Of a stretch of DNA of 64,000 nucleotides, positions 45,977 to 58,374 are shown piece by piece. This DNA is from Tulasnella sp. 424 (taxonomy: Eukaryota; Basidiomycota; Agaricomycetes; Cantharellales; Tulasnellaceae). The position numbers and the translations under genes were made by a program. Every line of letters starts with the position of its first letter. Position 1 is the stretch's first letter. The DNA lies in assembly GCA_019633425.1 (NCBI GenBank), contig WSUB01000149.1, positions 34,120-98,119 on the forward strand, given 5' to 3'. The notes under the pieces are model-generated. The model made no database searches. It was not told the origin of the DNA and saw nothing but the letters and a program-made list of their open reading frames with translations.

Positions 45977-46969
45977 TCACGCGGCAACGCAAGACTTGCC
46001 GTCCTTCGAAGGAGTGAAACCATCCTTGCAAGAGGTAACTGGATGAACGAGGTGGTGAGGATCATGCTGATGACGAACGGTGGAAGGAAGAGTAGCTTAC
46101 CGACGCAGGAAGGAGTATTGCCGGTGACGACGTCGCAACCGACGTTCATCGAGTTGGCGATGGTTGTGCAGTCCTGACCGACACCGAAAGCAGGGCAGCC
46201 ACCGCAAGCATGGATCTCGCGGAAAGATTCCAAGCTACACAAAGAGAGGGGGTCAACAGGGGGGCACACAAAGTGGACGAAAGGATTACTCACCACTCAA
46301 GAGTACCGCTGCCGTATTTACCCATGGGGCAAGCGTACATGCCAGCGGGGCATTCCGCCCTCTGCCTGTTCTTGACCTCAGCTTTGCGACCGGTGTACTT
46401 GGACTTGGGCTGGTGAACGTCGCGCGTGGGGCGGTGAGAATTGTTGGGAGGTGGGGGGTTGGTTCCGGTCGGGGGCTTCTTGCAGCAGTGGTTGTCCCTG
46501 TCCCACCATGGGAATGTGCTGGTACCGCAGGTTGGCTTGGGGTTGGATGGTGGTTGTGGGTATCGGGGAGTGCAGCACTTCTTGTCGGCGTCGTCGTTCC
46601 AGTACCAGTATTGGGGGCAACCCTTGTCCTTGGGTGGGTTGGGAGGGTTCTTGGGGCCACCGTTCTGCAAGCAGCATTTCTCTAAAAGAAAAGGAGAGGA
46701 AGCATGTGAGTAACATAGACTACGTTTAAGGGTGTGGGGGCGACGTGAGGCGGTTCCGACGAAGAACCACTCGCCGACGTGGACGGGTGGATGGATTGAC
46801 ACTTACTGGCATCGTACCAGAAGTGGTTCTTGGGGCAAGCTTTGTCGCATGAGTCGCATCTTGGCTCGGGGGTATTTGGTGTTGCCGAATCGTTGAGAGG
46901 CGTTGGGGAGGCAGCAACGAATGCAGCGAAGAGGAGAGTGGCGGCAGCGGCGAAGATAGAGGTCTTCAT
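45977..46969 (-). CDS. PriA-like secreted cysteine-rich protein, copy A
   Basis: About 250 aa in four exons on the minus strand. Signal peptide MKTSIFAAAATLLFAAFVAA, then RCDSCDKACPK. Three repeats of the form C-x-(aromatics)-x-CC with Pro-rich spacers follow: CPKNHFWYDAKKCC, CPQYWYWNDDADKKCC and CGTSTFPWWDRDNHCC. A basic stretch (HQPKSKYTGRKAEVKNRQ) leads to the PriA-type domain: CPAGMYACPMG, ECLESFREIHACGGCPAFG, GQDCTTIANSMNVGCDV and SCKDGFTPSKDGKSCVAA. The last domain is shared with mushroom PriA proteins, expressed around fruiting; its function is unknown. Intron 2 splits the Cys codon in LECLES. Upstream and coding sequence are a close inverted match to copy B. Confidence 0.85.
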
Positions 46970-47146
46970 TGCGATGGATGTGTGTCTGAAGGTAAAGACT
47001 GTAGTGGCTGTTGCAAAGAGTGTAGAAAAAGAGTGGTAAACCTCGAGCTTAGTGGGCAGGGGCTACGTCTAGAAGGTTGGTTGGCGGGGGGATGAGAGGA
47101 GGAGATGGGGAAATTGAGACGGAAGACCTTGGCAGACGAGCTGGAT

Positions 47147-47153
47147 TTATATA
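47147..47153 (-). promoter_or_regulatory. TATA box of PriA-A
   Basis: TATATAA on the minus strand, about 178 bases before the PriA-A start and in the same context (CCATATATAA-x-TCCAGCTCGTCT) as copy B. The distance suggests a 5' leader of about 140 bases, which is also conserved. Confidence 0.6.
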
Positions 47154-47215
47154 TGGCGATGGAGGTGCCGGAGATGAAAAGGATAGTTAGTATCGATAAC
47201 CCTTGTCGCCAGCCA

Positions 47216-48318
47216 CACAATGAAAAAACAACTCTGCACTAGTCCCTAGCCAATCGGTCGGAGAGGGGAAAGGGCAGAACCCCAGCTGTTTAATGTAAAG
47301 TTTACCTCTTAATGCTCTACCCTCAATGCAGTCCACCCGGCGAGGGTACCAATCGACACGTTCCCGAACTTGGTGAGTGCCGCGGCGTGTCGTAGGGAAA
47401 GCTAAGGGCTCGATGTATTGGTTGTCGGTCCCTGCCGGATTTGGTGGCTCCAGACTTTAGGGTGCGGTTTTTCACAAAGGTTCTGTTGATAGAAATGTCC
47501 CAGAATCAATAGTTTAACCAGGTCGTGACGCCTATAATGAAATGAGGGACTGAGTGCAGTGGCGTTTTGTTGGGCGAGTTTGGACCGAAATAGCGCATTT
47601 CGATCTCAAGCTGACCAAATGCCTACCACGATCTCGCTCGTCGGAGGGACATGCAAATCCCTATGTCATCGATGTTAAAGGCACACATTTTTATTGTTCC
47701 CGAGAACGGTAAACATCACGGAGAGGGCAGCCTTCCCAAATCGAGGCATTATTATTCCTAATCGGGTCCAGGCTCCCTTTTCCCTGTCGGCTTCCGCTCG
47801 CTCCCTAGTGCACAAGTGAGAGGTCTCAAGCCACAGTCGACTAACCCTCCATCGGAGCAGTTGGCCATCATTGAAGAAGGTTTGCTTTACGGTACCGCTC
47901 TTCATTTCCCCTGTCGGAAGACCTTTGCAGGCACGACGATAGGGCCTGAGTCGAGGGACTGTAGGATAAGTTGAGGATTTGGCCGTTTTATCGCAATTTT
48001 AATGGGTACAGTGCCGTTTACCGGCGATTTAGTCGATTTTATCGGGGGTGGGTTGCGAATGTGTGCACCGTCGACAAGATCCCCATCTCCAGGATGCGCT
48101 TGATTTCCGAACAAGTGTACCACTCTCACCGAATAAGCCACTGATAGGTAACGGTTAGAGCTTTTACTAAGGAGGTGTTACGAAACGGTCTTAAATATAG
48201 TTTCCTGTCTGTCGGCATTCCGAAGAGTCATGCGCACGGAGAGATAGATCGACGAGGCAAGTTGCAGCTTGCGAAGCCCACGTTCACAATACTTATGATG
48301 ACCGAAGAAGTCGAGAAC
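47216..48318. repeat. Direct repeat R2, non-coding
   Basis: Second, same-orientation copy of the sequence at 44,276-45,400. It lies immediately upstream of the PriA-A promoter. No gene is seen in it. Confidence 0.75.
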
Positions 48319-50469
48319 GGATCGAGATTAAGAGAAGGTGAATCTGAGGCGCAGGGAGCGATAATTGGTGGAAAAAGAGAGTTTTCGACCGCGGCGCCTG
48401 GCCTGCCGAGATCCCTCGGGAAATATAGTTCGCCGAAGTCCGGATTCCACGCCGACGAGTGAAACGAAAAAGGAAGAGAGAAAACCAACGCGTTACACCA
48501 CACCCCACATGCAAATTCCAGAGAAGCACGAACGCAGGGAGGATGGAATTCGGAGTGTAAACACCTCCCCACCAAATATGGAGCCCGGGCCGAGCTTTGC
48601 TAAGCAGTGGGCATCTCGGTGGCACTGGAAGTTTTCACCCAAGGGTTGTGTTTATTGTCATATATTATTATTATTTACGTAGGGTTAGTAGGTACATCGT
48701 GCAGAAGTGCTCGAAAACGCAGGCCGGGCGAGATCTCCGCTAAGGGAGTTGGGGGGCCCGGATTGTTTTTTTTTTTGCGTTTAGTGCCGAAGTTGCGGGT
48801 TCTTCATCCCTGCGGCGATTACCGCTTACCTCAATGTTGGTTGGGTTCCTCGATTTGGGAACTTTCCGACGTGTCGTGTCTCTTTTTGTTTTGGTTTCAC
48901 GTTCTCGAGCGCTCGGTGGAGCGGAGGGTGAGTTAGTGCGGATAACTCTGTTTTGGACCAGGCAAGTGCAGCGCGAACGAAAAAAAAAAAAAAAACAACA
49001 ACAAAGGCTCGGCAGGCATTAAATGCCGACCCCTCTTGGTACGGCTCACTAAACAACGAGAGAAAAAAAAGAGCTCGCCACCTTTTTACGCCAGCTGGCA
49101 GGGTATTGGGCGCGTAGGTCCAGTCAGAATCGAGACACCGTCGGCTAGCCCGCACGCGCTTTTCGTGATGTCATCACATGAACGCCACATGAAGGCGTTG
49201 AGACCCCCATTGCTAGTCACTTTTCAAGCCCAGCCACAAATCTAAACAAAAAAAAAGCACTTGGATAAATCATGTCGTCCAATCCAATGTCTAGCGGCAT
49301 GCTTGGCTGGCAGCGTTCCCCAAAAAAGAATGCGCCGTGCCGCTCATGCCGAGGAGGGACGTCGAAGCGGCGTCCAGGGTTCACGGAAAAGCTCCAGGCG
49401 TGTGGATCTAACCTGTCTCCCAGTCGGCAACCTGCAGCATAATCGTTTCGCGTTTTCGCACGACGGTTTGATAAGCGTTTTCCTGGCTCGGGCGCCGCGT
49501 CAGCCAATAAGCATGTGTTTCGGTCGGGAAACCGTGCGGCGTCGGGTTTCACTGAAAAAGGCACCTGCATACTCACTTGTTTCAAAATACCCGGTCGACC
49601 GTTGAAACCGACCCAACGTTTATGGAATGTCGTATTCGGAGGTCCGTTGCGTCATGCAACGGGTCAGCATGATGCGACTGGATGTGAGGTTACGAAAGGG
49701 GTGGTTTTTTTTTTCCTGTTCGACGCGCGTGACTGAAAATCCTCCCTTGTGGACTGGATGTTTTGAATTGGAGGAACACGCGCCACAGACACAAGTCCCT
49801 CAATGGGATCGACATGGACGGTTCGACGTCGATGAAAAGATCAGCAAAGGGGTATTTGAATTGTTGCAATATTCTCGAAGGTTTCGCCGAACATTCATCA
49901 AGACAGTGCGCCGGGCCGAACCGTTTGTACTGATTTGTCGAGGGACACCAAAGGCTTCTCGGTTTGTTCTTTTTTTCGCGACGGTTCTCGTTCTTCCACC
50001 CAGTCCTTGATGCTTCAAGATGCGCAGTGACAGGGCTTCGATGACTTCTCCCATTCAGCAGGACCGACAGATCGCTCCCCAAAGCAGCTTTCTCTTGGTC
50101 AATGGGAAAACTCGTCAAAGGCGCAACAGTCGCAGTGGCTGACTCTGAGGGTGGATCGCTTACTGCCGAGTAACCAAGACCTTTTAGTGGCTTTTTACGA
50201 GAAACAATTATGAGACCTAGAGCAACAAGGGTGATACACCGGCGGAGAGGGAAACGGCGTAACCTGCTCTTTGTGGGCCCTTGCAAATCTTGAGACACAC
50301 ACACAGACGTCAACAACCAGGGTCCGTAACACTACAATGACCCTGATGTACCTACATAAGAATTCTTCTCGTCTCCGTCGCTTCACCTCAGCCCAAAGAA
50401 TCCCCCCCACTCTCCTTTTCATCTCTCTTTATTCACCCCCCCACACGCTGCTGCCAGTCAGTCTAGCAA
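48319..50469. other. Spacer between the inverted-repeat arms, no gene seen
   Basis: About 2.1 kb with several homopolymer runs: T10 near 48,767, A16 at 48,980-48,995 followed by CAACAACAA, and T8-T9 near 49,708. A near-perfect palindrome around GGCATTAAATGCC lies at about 49,014. The longest open frames (for example 49,690-50,316 on the minus strand) show no domain and low-complexity composition. Confidence 0.4.
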
Positions 50470-50498
50470 CACACTTCTCTCCGGCATCTCCATCGCCA

Positions 50499-50505
50499 TA
50501 TATAA
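50499..50505 (+). promoter_or_regulatory. TATA box of PriA-B
   Basis: TATATAA about 170 bases before the PriA-B start, in the same context as in copy A. The matching stretch before PriA-C (near 57,205) reads CAAGTCCAACTCCAGCTCG and has lost this box. Confidence 0.6.
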
Positions 50506-50674
50506 CTCCAGCTCGTCTACAAAGGTCCCACCAACTCTCTCATCTCCCCTTCTCCCCCCCAACCGACCTTTTTGACGTAGCCCCTGCCCACTAAGCTCGA
50601 GGCTTACCACTCTTTTTCTACACTCTTTGCAAACCAACCCACTACAGTCTTTACCTTCAGACACATCTATCGCA

Positions 50675-51684
50675 ATGAAGACCTCTATCTTCGCCGCTGC
50701 TGCCACTCTCCTCTTCGCCGCATTCGTTGCTGCTACCCCAGCACCTCTCAGCGATTTGGAGACAACACCATATACCCTCGAGCCCAGATGCGAGTCCTGC
50801 GACGAAGCTTGCCCCAAGACCCACTTCTACTACGCACCCAGTACGTGTCAAATCCATTCATTCAATCCACGGTCGCGAGTGGTTCTTCCGGCGGAATCAC
50901 TTCGCTTCGGCACCCCAGACCCCGAAACGTAATTCCTGTTACTCACATGCATATGCTTCTTCTTCCTTTTCCAGAAAAATGCTGCTTGCAAAACGGCGGC
51001 CCCAAGAACCCTCCCAGCCCACCCAAGACCAAAGATTGCCCCAACTACTGGTACTGGAACGGTGACAAGAAGTGCTGCACTCCCCGATACCCGCAACCAT
51101 CCAACCCTCAGCCATCTTGCAACACCAGCACCTTCCCATGGTGGGACAGGGGCAACCACTGCTGCACCAAGCCCCCGACCGGAACCAACCCCCCACCTTC
51201 CGGAACCTCTCACCGCCCCAAGCGTGACGTTCACCAGCCCAAGTCCAAGTACACCGGTCGCAAGGCTGAGGTCAAGAACAGGCAGAGGTCGGAATGCCCC
51301 ACTGGCATGTACGCTTGCCCCATGGGTAAATTCGGTAGCGGTACTCTTGAGTGGTGAGTAATCACTTTGCGCCCCCCTCTTTTGCGCGGATGTTGACCCC
51401 TCTCTCTCTTTGTGTAGCTTGGAATCCTTCCGTGAGATCCATGCTTGCGGTGGCTGCCCTGCTTTCGGTGTCGGTCAGGACTGCACGACTATCGCCAACT
51501 CGATCAACGTCGGTTGCGACGTCGTCACCGGCAATACTCCTTCCTGCGTCGGTAAGTTTACCCTTCCTTTCACGCGCTTCGTCATAGCCCATGATCCTGA
51601 CCACGGTCCTCGTCCCTCCCAGTTTCCTCTTGCAAGGATGGTTTCACTCCTTCAAAGGACGGCAAGTCTTGCGTTGCCGCATGA
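50675..51684 (+). CDS. PriA-like secreted cysteine-rich protein, copy B
   Basis: Same four-exon plan as copy A. Signal peptide MKTSIFAAAATLLFAAFVAA, then RCESCDEACPK. The three CC repeats are CPKTHFYYAPKKCC, CPNYWYWNGDKKCC and CNTSTFPWWDRGNHCC. The link to the PriA-type domain reads HRPKRDVHQPKSK, with a dibasic KR that could be a Kex2 cleavage site. The C-terminal domain has CPTGMYACPMG, ECLESFREIHACGGC, GQDCTTIANSINVGC and SSCKDGFTPSKDGKSCVAA. All cysteines seen in copy A are kept. It was probably duplicated with copy A in one event, because promoter and 3' flank match too. Confidence 0.85.
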
Positions 51685-52145
51685 TGTCCTTGACCCCCAC
51701 CTGCTTTCCTTTCTTTGGTTGTTTCCTGGACTCTTTAATCCACGCCCCTTCTCGCCTTGCAGAGACTATTTTTTGAACCCGAACTCTTTTTATCTTCCCT
51801 GCTCGGTGAAACTTTTTTTTGGACATTCTTTTATCTGCATGGACACCTTTTTTTCCTTTCCTTTCTTCATCGGTATCGTGGATCCGGCTCTTATCACCCC
51901 CTTTCTTAGTCGCACTGCTTTTTGTTTACCTGTTGCGTACACCTCACACATCCTTTATACTTTTTGGCTCTGCGTATTAGAAGTCGTCTCCCCTACACAT
52001 CTTGCTCCATTCTCTCGTGTTGTCTACCTTTCGTTCGTAAGGATGAAATGCACCCCGTTAAGAGGTACTTATGGCTGCTGATTGTGTGCATTGTTGGAAG
52101 TGACAAACAGTACATTGGTCTATGGGTAGTCGAGGGTCGTGGCGG
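51685..52145. other. 3' flank of PriA-B inside the inverted repeat
   Basis: No gene is seen. It is pyrimidine-rich and matches the complement of 45,540-45,976. The part to about 51,845 also recurs after PriA-C (to about 58,527). Confidence 0.6.
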
Positions 52146-52774
52146 TTATTGCGTTGGATCTTGGAGGACGATGAGGAGGTATCGTTCGTCTGTGCGTCCC
52201 CAACGTTAGCAGTGGACAAAGGCAACGGCCCGGCGTCCCCCTAACCCAGGCCTCACCTGGCGTAATCATCAACTCATGCCTCTTCGTCCGTATCCTCAAG
52301 AACTTCAACTCGTCCTACGTATAAAATTCATCATCAATCACCATCCCCAACCCCCCAAAAAGGGAAGAAAAAAACACAGACAACTCACCGACCCGCTCTC
52401 CCCTCCACCACCAAAAACATCATCGATCAACCCCGCTTTACAACTATCCACGACCTTCTTAACACCCACAGCGTACTTCTTACCCAACTCGCCTTCAAAC
52501 GCCGATCCGCCTTGTCGGATGATGGGGCCCTCGCGGGAACATATCATCACTCCTCGAACGGTTTTGTGCGATGTTAGGATTCGGTTTATCGTAAGGTCTA
52601 GTTCGGGTGGGGGTGTGGATGCTGCTGCTGCCGGTGAAGATGCGTTGGGAAGACCGGTTGAGGTGGGTTCGGTGGGCGAGGGTTCGTCGGTGGCGGTTCC
52701 TTGAGAAGGCTAAATGGTGTTGAATGTATTAGCTGACAGAGGTAATAAGGCGTTTTGGGAGACATTCTCACCAT
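52146..52774 (-). CDS. Roadblock/LC7-type dynein light chain
   Basis: About 140 aa on the minus strand. The first exon appears to hold only the start codon (ATG then GTGAGA). The next begins PSQGTATDEPSPTEPTSTGL, a disordered lead, then the roadblock fold: LDLTINRILTSHKTVRGVMI, GPIIRQGGSAF and YAVGVKKVVDSCKAGL. Later exons give DELKFLRIRTKRHELMITP and DERYLLIVLQDPTQ, both diagnostic of cytoplasmic dynein Robl/LC7, which joins the intermediate-chain dimer of the motor. A long Gly/Glu loop (FGGGGESG) is unusual but lies at a loop position. The single-codon first exon lowers certainty about the start. Confidence 0.82.
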
Positions 52775-53371
52775 GATCTAACGTGGTATCGCGGATTTTC
52801 TGTACAGCTGAGTTGGTGGGATGAGCGTGGGCGGTGCGCAGACCGCGTCAAGGACGGCGACCTTGCTTTTCCTCACCTTTGGCGTCAAAGACGTTTTCCT
52901 GCTTCTTTTGTTTTTCGTCTACGCCACGGATCCAGAAGATGCTTTTCGATCACTTGTCTTCACCTGCAAAAAGAATAGTACTAGTTCGACCGATCACTCG
53001 GGTCCTCGACAATGTCGCTGTCTCTACCGTGCGTAACCGTTTGCCAGCTCACCGACGCGCGCAGCGTCTAAATTCCACCAAAACCGCAGAGAGATGGACT
53101 CCCTAAAGTCGTTCGCTCACCGGCCAGTGTTTTCTCCGGATCATGGAGACGCGTTAAAAGGACGAGCTCTGAGCATTTAGGGTTAACGTTATTGTGGCCA
53201 GCGCTTGCGTTTCCACCACTTGTCGCTGGCAACAGTGGAGGGAGGTCTCGGAAAACAATAACACCCCACTCGGCTAAGACGCCGGCCCGACTTTTTTTTT
53301 TATCTCCTTCAAGTCATTTTGTCAACCAACCTCGCAACTTTCTTTCCTTCCCGACCAATTAACTTCCCGAA
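52775..53371. other. Divergent promoter region of the dynein light chain and DAO genes
   Basis: The part to about 53,000 belongs to inverted-repeat arm B. A T10 run and a C+T-rich tract (53,293-53,345) directly precede the DAO start, as is common in basidiomycete core promoters. No gene is seen. Confidence 0.5.
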
Positions 53372-54884
53372 ATGGCAGGAGTTCCCGTCGTTGTCATTGG
53401 AGCTGGTAAGGGCACACAGCGAACTAACTAGCACCCTCGGAGTTCTGACAACGCGGCATCACTTCCTCGGAATTTAGGCGTCGTTGGTCTCTCCACTGCG
53501 ATCAAGGCTCAAGAGGCTGGCCATTCGGTAACGATCGTCGCGGAGGCTTTACCTGGGGATGTCAAGTCGATTCATTATACCTCTCCTTGGGCTGTACGTC
53601 GGGCACTCATTGTCAATGCGGATCACTCTTTCGCGACTGACGCGTACGGCGTCCAATTTATACAACAGGGTGCTCACCACGTTAGTCTGGCCGGGAAGGA
53701 CGCTCGGCAACAAAGTGAGGTCGCGGTAATAACATGCATTGGTGGGGTATACTCATGACTCGTTGCGCGCAGAGATGGATCGAGAGACTTTCAAGACCAT
53801 GTGGGCCATGTCCGCGAACGAAGCTGAAGGGTGCTTCTTGAGGCTACCCCAAGTGGAATACTATGCTGAAGAGGGAGATCGCGTTAGTGCCGAGGAATAT
53901 CGGAACGTCTATCCGGACGTGAGTCGAGATCACAGCAGGGAAACTCCCATTATGATGTAACAAACTCATTCCCATGACTTTCAAGTTCCGAGAGCTATCC
54001 AAATCCGAGCTCATACAAAATTCGCTTTCCGGTGCAAGCTTCACAACCCTCACCATCGACACGGCGGTTTACCTCCCTTACCTCCTTCAACGATTCCTTT
54101 CCAAAGGAGGTCGAGCCGTCCGAGCCAAAGTCCAACACATTTCTCAAGCGATCGACGGTGCATTCTCCCCTGCCAACTCTCCGCCCGAAGCCGTCTTCGT
54201 TTGCGCTGGACTCGGAGCGCGAAGTCTCGGTGGAGTGGAGGATAAAGACGTTTACCCGATCCGAGGGCAGATCGTTCTCGTTCGTGCGCCTTGGATTCGG
54301 TTTGGAAGGACCATGAGCAGTTTGGATGGACTTTGGACGTACATCATTCCGAGGCGAAGTGGAGATGTGCGTTTGACCCTTTCCCCCCCGCCTTCGAACT
54401 TCGCCTCCTAGACTGACTGAGGACCTTTAATTCCGCCAAATTCGCTAGGTGATCATTGGCGGGACGAAAGCACCCAACGATTGGTACCCAACTCCTCGGC
54501 CCGAAACTACTCGCTCCATCCTGGAGCGCTGCCTCGCGCTCTGCCCCGAACTAGTTCCGCCGGAAGTACGCGACAAGGATCCTTCTCGCCAACCCACGAT
54601 AGCGGACTTGAAGCCGATTATCATCGAGGAAGGATGTGGACTTCGGCCCGCGCGAAAGGATGGAATAAGATTGGAAAGCGAAGTCGTGGAAGGCAGCAAC
54701 CGCAAGGCGATCGTGGTGCACAACTATGGGTAGGTCGATGCTTCCGTCGTTACGGCCCGATCGAATGGACCTTAAGCCCGGGCTGAACTGTATTTGAATT
54801 TACAGACACGGAGGATACGGCTACCAATCGAGTTGGGGGTCGGCCACCATCGCGTTGGATTTACTTTCGCAGGCGTTGAAATAA
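53372..54884 (+). CDS. D-amino-acid oxidase (FAD-dependent)
   Basis: About 365 aa in seven or eight exons. The FAD-binding start is MAGVPVVVIGAGVVGLSTAI, with G-x-G-x-x-G split by intron 1. It continues VTIVAEALPGDVKSIHYTSP, KMDRETFKTMWAMSA, SLSGASFTTLTIDTAVYLPY and VFVCAGLGARSLGG. The substrate side holds YPIRGQIVLVRAPW and TYIIPRRSGDVIIGG. The C-terminus has the DAO signature IVVHNYGHGGYGYQSSWGSA and ends LLSQALK. The enzyme deaminates D-amino acids and makes hydrogen peroxide. Many DAOs end in a peroxisomal SKL-type signal; this one does not. Three partial copies follow in the next 7 kb. Confidence 0.88.
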
Positions 54885-55245
54885 ACTCGACCACCGACGA
54901 GATTAACTTGAAGTAACATTCCCCCCCAAAAGCAAACCTACTCCCCAAACTTGGCATCTTAATTGAATCGCTTTGTCGGGCGCTCGCATGTTTTAGGCGG
55001 GACTCTCGCCATAGAAATAATAATCAGGAATAATGGGGAAATGTCGTAAAGAACGCCAGGAGATGGTGATACAACGCGCATGCATCGTGAAAAAAAGAAC
55101 CTCAGCCCTGTCTCGAAGACGAAAGGGGAGGCGGAAAGAGAAGGGAAGGTCCGTACGGCAAACTCCGTTCTCGATACAGTTTCGCTTCCGAGGATACCCA
55201 CTAGTGGCTTAGCCATATGATAAGAAACAAAATCTAGCAGCATCC

Positions 55246-56286
<1,041 letters not shown>

Positions 56287-56539
56287 CGAGATTTTTTTGT
56301 GTCAGAAGATCGTATCGTACGTAAGCAGACACTTACGGATTTAGTCGCGATCGAAGTCCCGCCTTCTGGCCACTTCCATCCCATTTACAACCACGCCGAC
56401 ATCCGCTAAGACTAACTCAAGTAGCCATCCCACTTCTTCGCGGCTATTGTACAGTCGGGGTCCGGTTTTCCTTCTTGAAATGGCTGATATCCTGATCCTC
56501 CAAATTCATACCTTTGTTTCGTATACAGCGTTATTAGAC

Positions 56540-56790
56540 CACAGGTAAAATTACTGGAAGCGAATTTGAAGCCCATCACCGAGGAGAGCGGTGGATTGAG
56601 GCCCGCCCGAAAGGATGGAAATTATCAAGGTTGGAAGGCGAAGTCGTGGAAGGGAGCACTCGCAAAGCGATCGTGGCGCACAACTATGGGTAGGCCGATG
56701 CTTCCGTCGTTATGCCCTGATCGAATGGACCTTAAGTATGTGCCGGAGTTTGCTGCATTGTCCGGCTGCAGCTGAGGACCTTTGCAAATC
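56540..56790 (+). pseudogene. Fragment of the DAO 3' end joined to a scrap of Rab 3' end
   Basis: From about 56,560 it matches DAO from the LKPIIIEEGCGLRPARKDG segment to IVVHNYG, with changes (for example LKPITEESGGLRPARKDGN) and a shifted frame. From about 56,738 it continues with sequence like the antisense 3' part of the Rab genes (GCCGGAGTTTGCTGCATTGT). No start and no complete domain. Confidence 0.8.
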
Positions 56791-57393
56791 TTGATGCCGA
56801 AATAACACTAAAGAGTACAACTGGATAGTCAGGGAACGGAGGAGAAGCCAGCGGGGGGGAATAGGCACACCTCGGCAATATCGATTGGGCAAATCGACTA
56901 GGGTATGCGAGTACAGGAAGTCGCGAGAATATAAAGACAACGGAAATAGACTTTACAAAGAGAGAGAGCCGAGAGCGTACGGATGGAGCAAACCTCCATC
57001 CCACAGGACATACAGTATCACAACAGAAATACAAACAATGAGGATCGTCCCGGGCAGAACAGAAGTATACAAATAAAGAAAACGGCGCGCGTAATTAAGC
57101 GCTCGCCTCGGCATCGCTCGGCTTGAATTGGAATCTAACACTTGAGACACGCGCACAACAAGGGTTCTCCGATTAAACCACAATGCATGACCCTGATCTG
57201 CACAAGTCCAACTCCAGCTCGTTTACAAAGGTCCACCTCTTCCGTCCAACTCCCCCATCTCCTCTTCTCATCCTCCCTCCAACCGACCTTCTAGACGTAG
57301 CCCCTGCCCACTAAGCTCGAGGCTTACCATTCTTTTCTACACTCTTTGCAACAAACCACTATAGTCTATACCTTTAGACACATATCCATCGCA
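56791..57393. other. Intergenic, promoter side of PriA-C
   Basis: No gene is seen in 56,791-57,110. From about 57,180 the sequence matches the upstream regions of PriA-A and PriA-B (for example CCTGCCCACTAAGCTCGAGG at 57,302), but the TATATAA of those copies is missing. Confidence 0.5.
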
Positions 57394-58374
57394 ATGAAGA
57401 CCTCTATCTTCGCCACTGCCGCCACTCTCCTCTTCGCTGCATTCGTTGCTGCTACCCCAGCACCTATCAACGATTTGGCTACAACATCAAATACCCTCGA
57501 GCCAAGGTGCGAGTCCTGCAATGAAGCCTGCCCCAAGACCCACTTCTACTACGCACCCAGTACGTGTCATCCAGCCACCCATCCACCCTGGCTCGAGGTT
57601 CTTCTGTCGGAACCACCTCGCTTTAGCACCCCCACCGCTAAAGGTAGTCCACGTTACTCACATGCTTCTTCTCGTTTTCCAGAAAAATGCTGCTTGCAAA
57701 TCGGCGGCCCCAAGAACCCTCCCAACCCACCCAAGGACAGGGATTGTCCCAAATACTGGTACTGGAACGGCGATACGACGTGCTGCACTCCCCGATACCC
57801 ACAACCATCCAGCACCAAGCCAACCTGCGGTACCAGCACCTTCTCATGGTGGGACAAGGACAACCAATGCTGCAAGAAGCCCGCGACAAGAATTCGAGCC
57901 CGCGGTACCAACCCACCCGGCACTTCTCACCGCCCAAGGCGCAATATTCATCAGCCCAAGTCCAAGTATACCGGTCGTAAAGCTGAGATCAAGAACAGAC
58001 AGGCCTCGCAATGCCCCTCTAGCTGGCAGATTTGCCCCATCGGCACTCGTATCGAGTGGTGATTAACCCTGCCTCGACTTTGTGCCCCCTTGCGGATGTT
58101 GATCCTCTCTGTGTAGCTTGGACTCCTATCTCGAGATTCATGCTTGCGGTGGCTGCCCTGCTTACGGTGTCGGTCAGGACTGCACAGCTATCCCCAACTC
58201 GATGAATGTCGAGTGCCAGGCCACCGGCCAGACTCCTTCCTGCGTCGGTAAGCTACCCTTTCTTTCACTGTTCGTCATAACTATGATCCTCACCGCGTCC
58301 TTGGCCATCCAGTTAACTCTTGCAAGGGTGGCCTCGTTCCTTCAAAGAACGGCAGGTCTTGCGTTGCCGCGTGA
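57394..58374 (+). CDS. PriA-like secreted cysteine-rich protein, copy C
   Basis: Same exon plan as copies A and B but more diverged. Signal peptide MKTSIFATAATLLFAAFVAA, then RCESCNEACPK. The repeats read CPKTHFYYAPKKCC, CPKYWYWNGDTTCC and CGTSTFSWWDKDNQCC, so all CC pairs are kept. A longer linker (ARGTNPPGTSHRPRRNIHQ) carries an RR dibasic site. The PriA-type domain is altered: CPSSWQICPIGTRIECLDSY, HACGGCPAYG, GQDCTAIPNSMNVECQ and NSCKGGLVPSKNGRSCVAA. The block ends at about 58,527, where it is fused to a DAO fragment. The reading frame is intact. Confidence 0.82.

Larger units (their letters stand above)
45400..47160. repeat. Inverted repeat, arm A (contains PriA-A)
   Basis: The reverse complement matches 50,470-53,000. 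The match covers the promoter with its TATA box, the whole PriA gene and about 450 bases of 3' flank (for example GTTCAAAAGAGTCTCTGCAG against its complement near 51,765). Arm A lacks the dynein light chain body present in arm B; its junction is at about 45,507-45,521. Confidence 0.8.
50470..53000. repeat. Inverted repeat, arm B (contains PriA-B and the dynein light chain)
   Basis: Reverse-complement partner of 45,400-47,160. The match stops within the last codons of the dynein light chain gene (GATCCAACGCAATAACCGCC) and resumes upstream of it near 52,840 (CAAGGACGGCGACCTTGC). About 690 bases are therefore present only in this arm. Confidence 0.8.
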
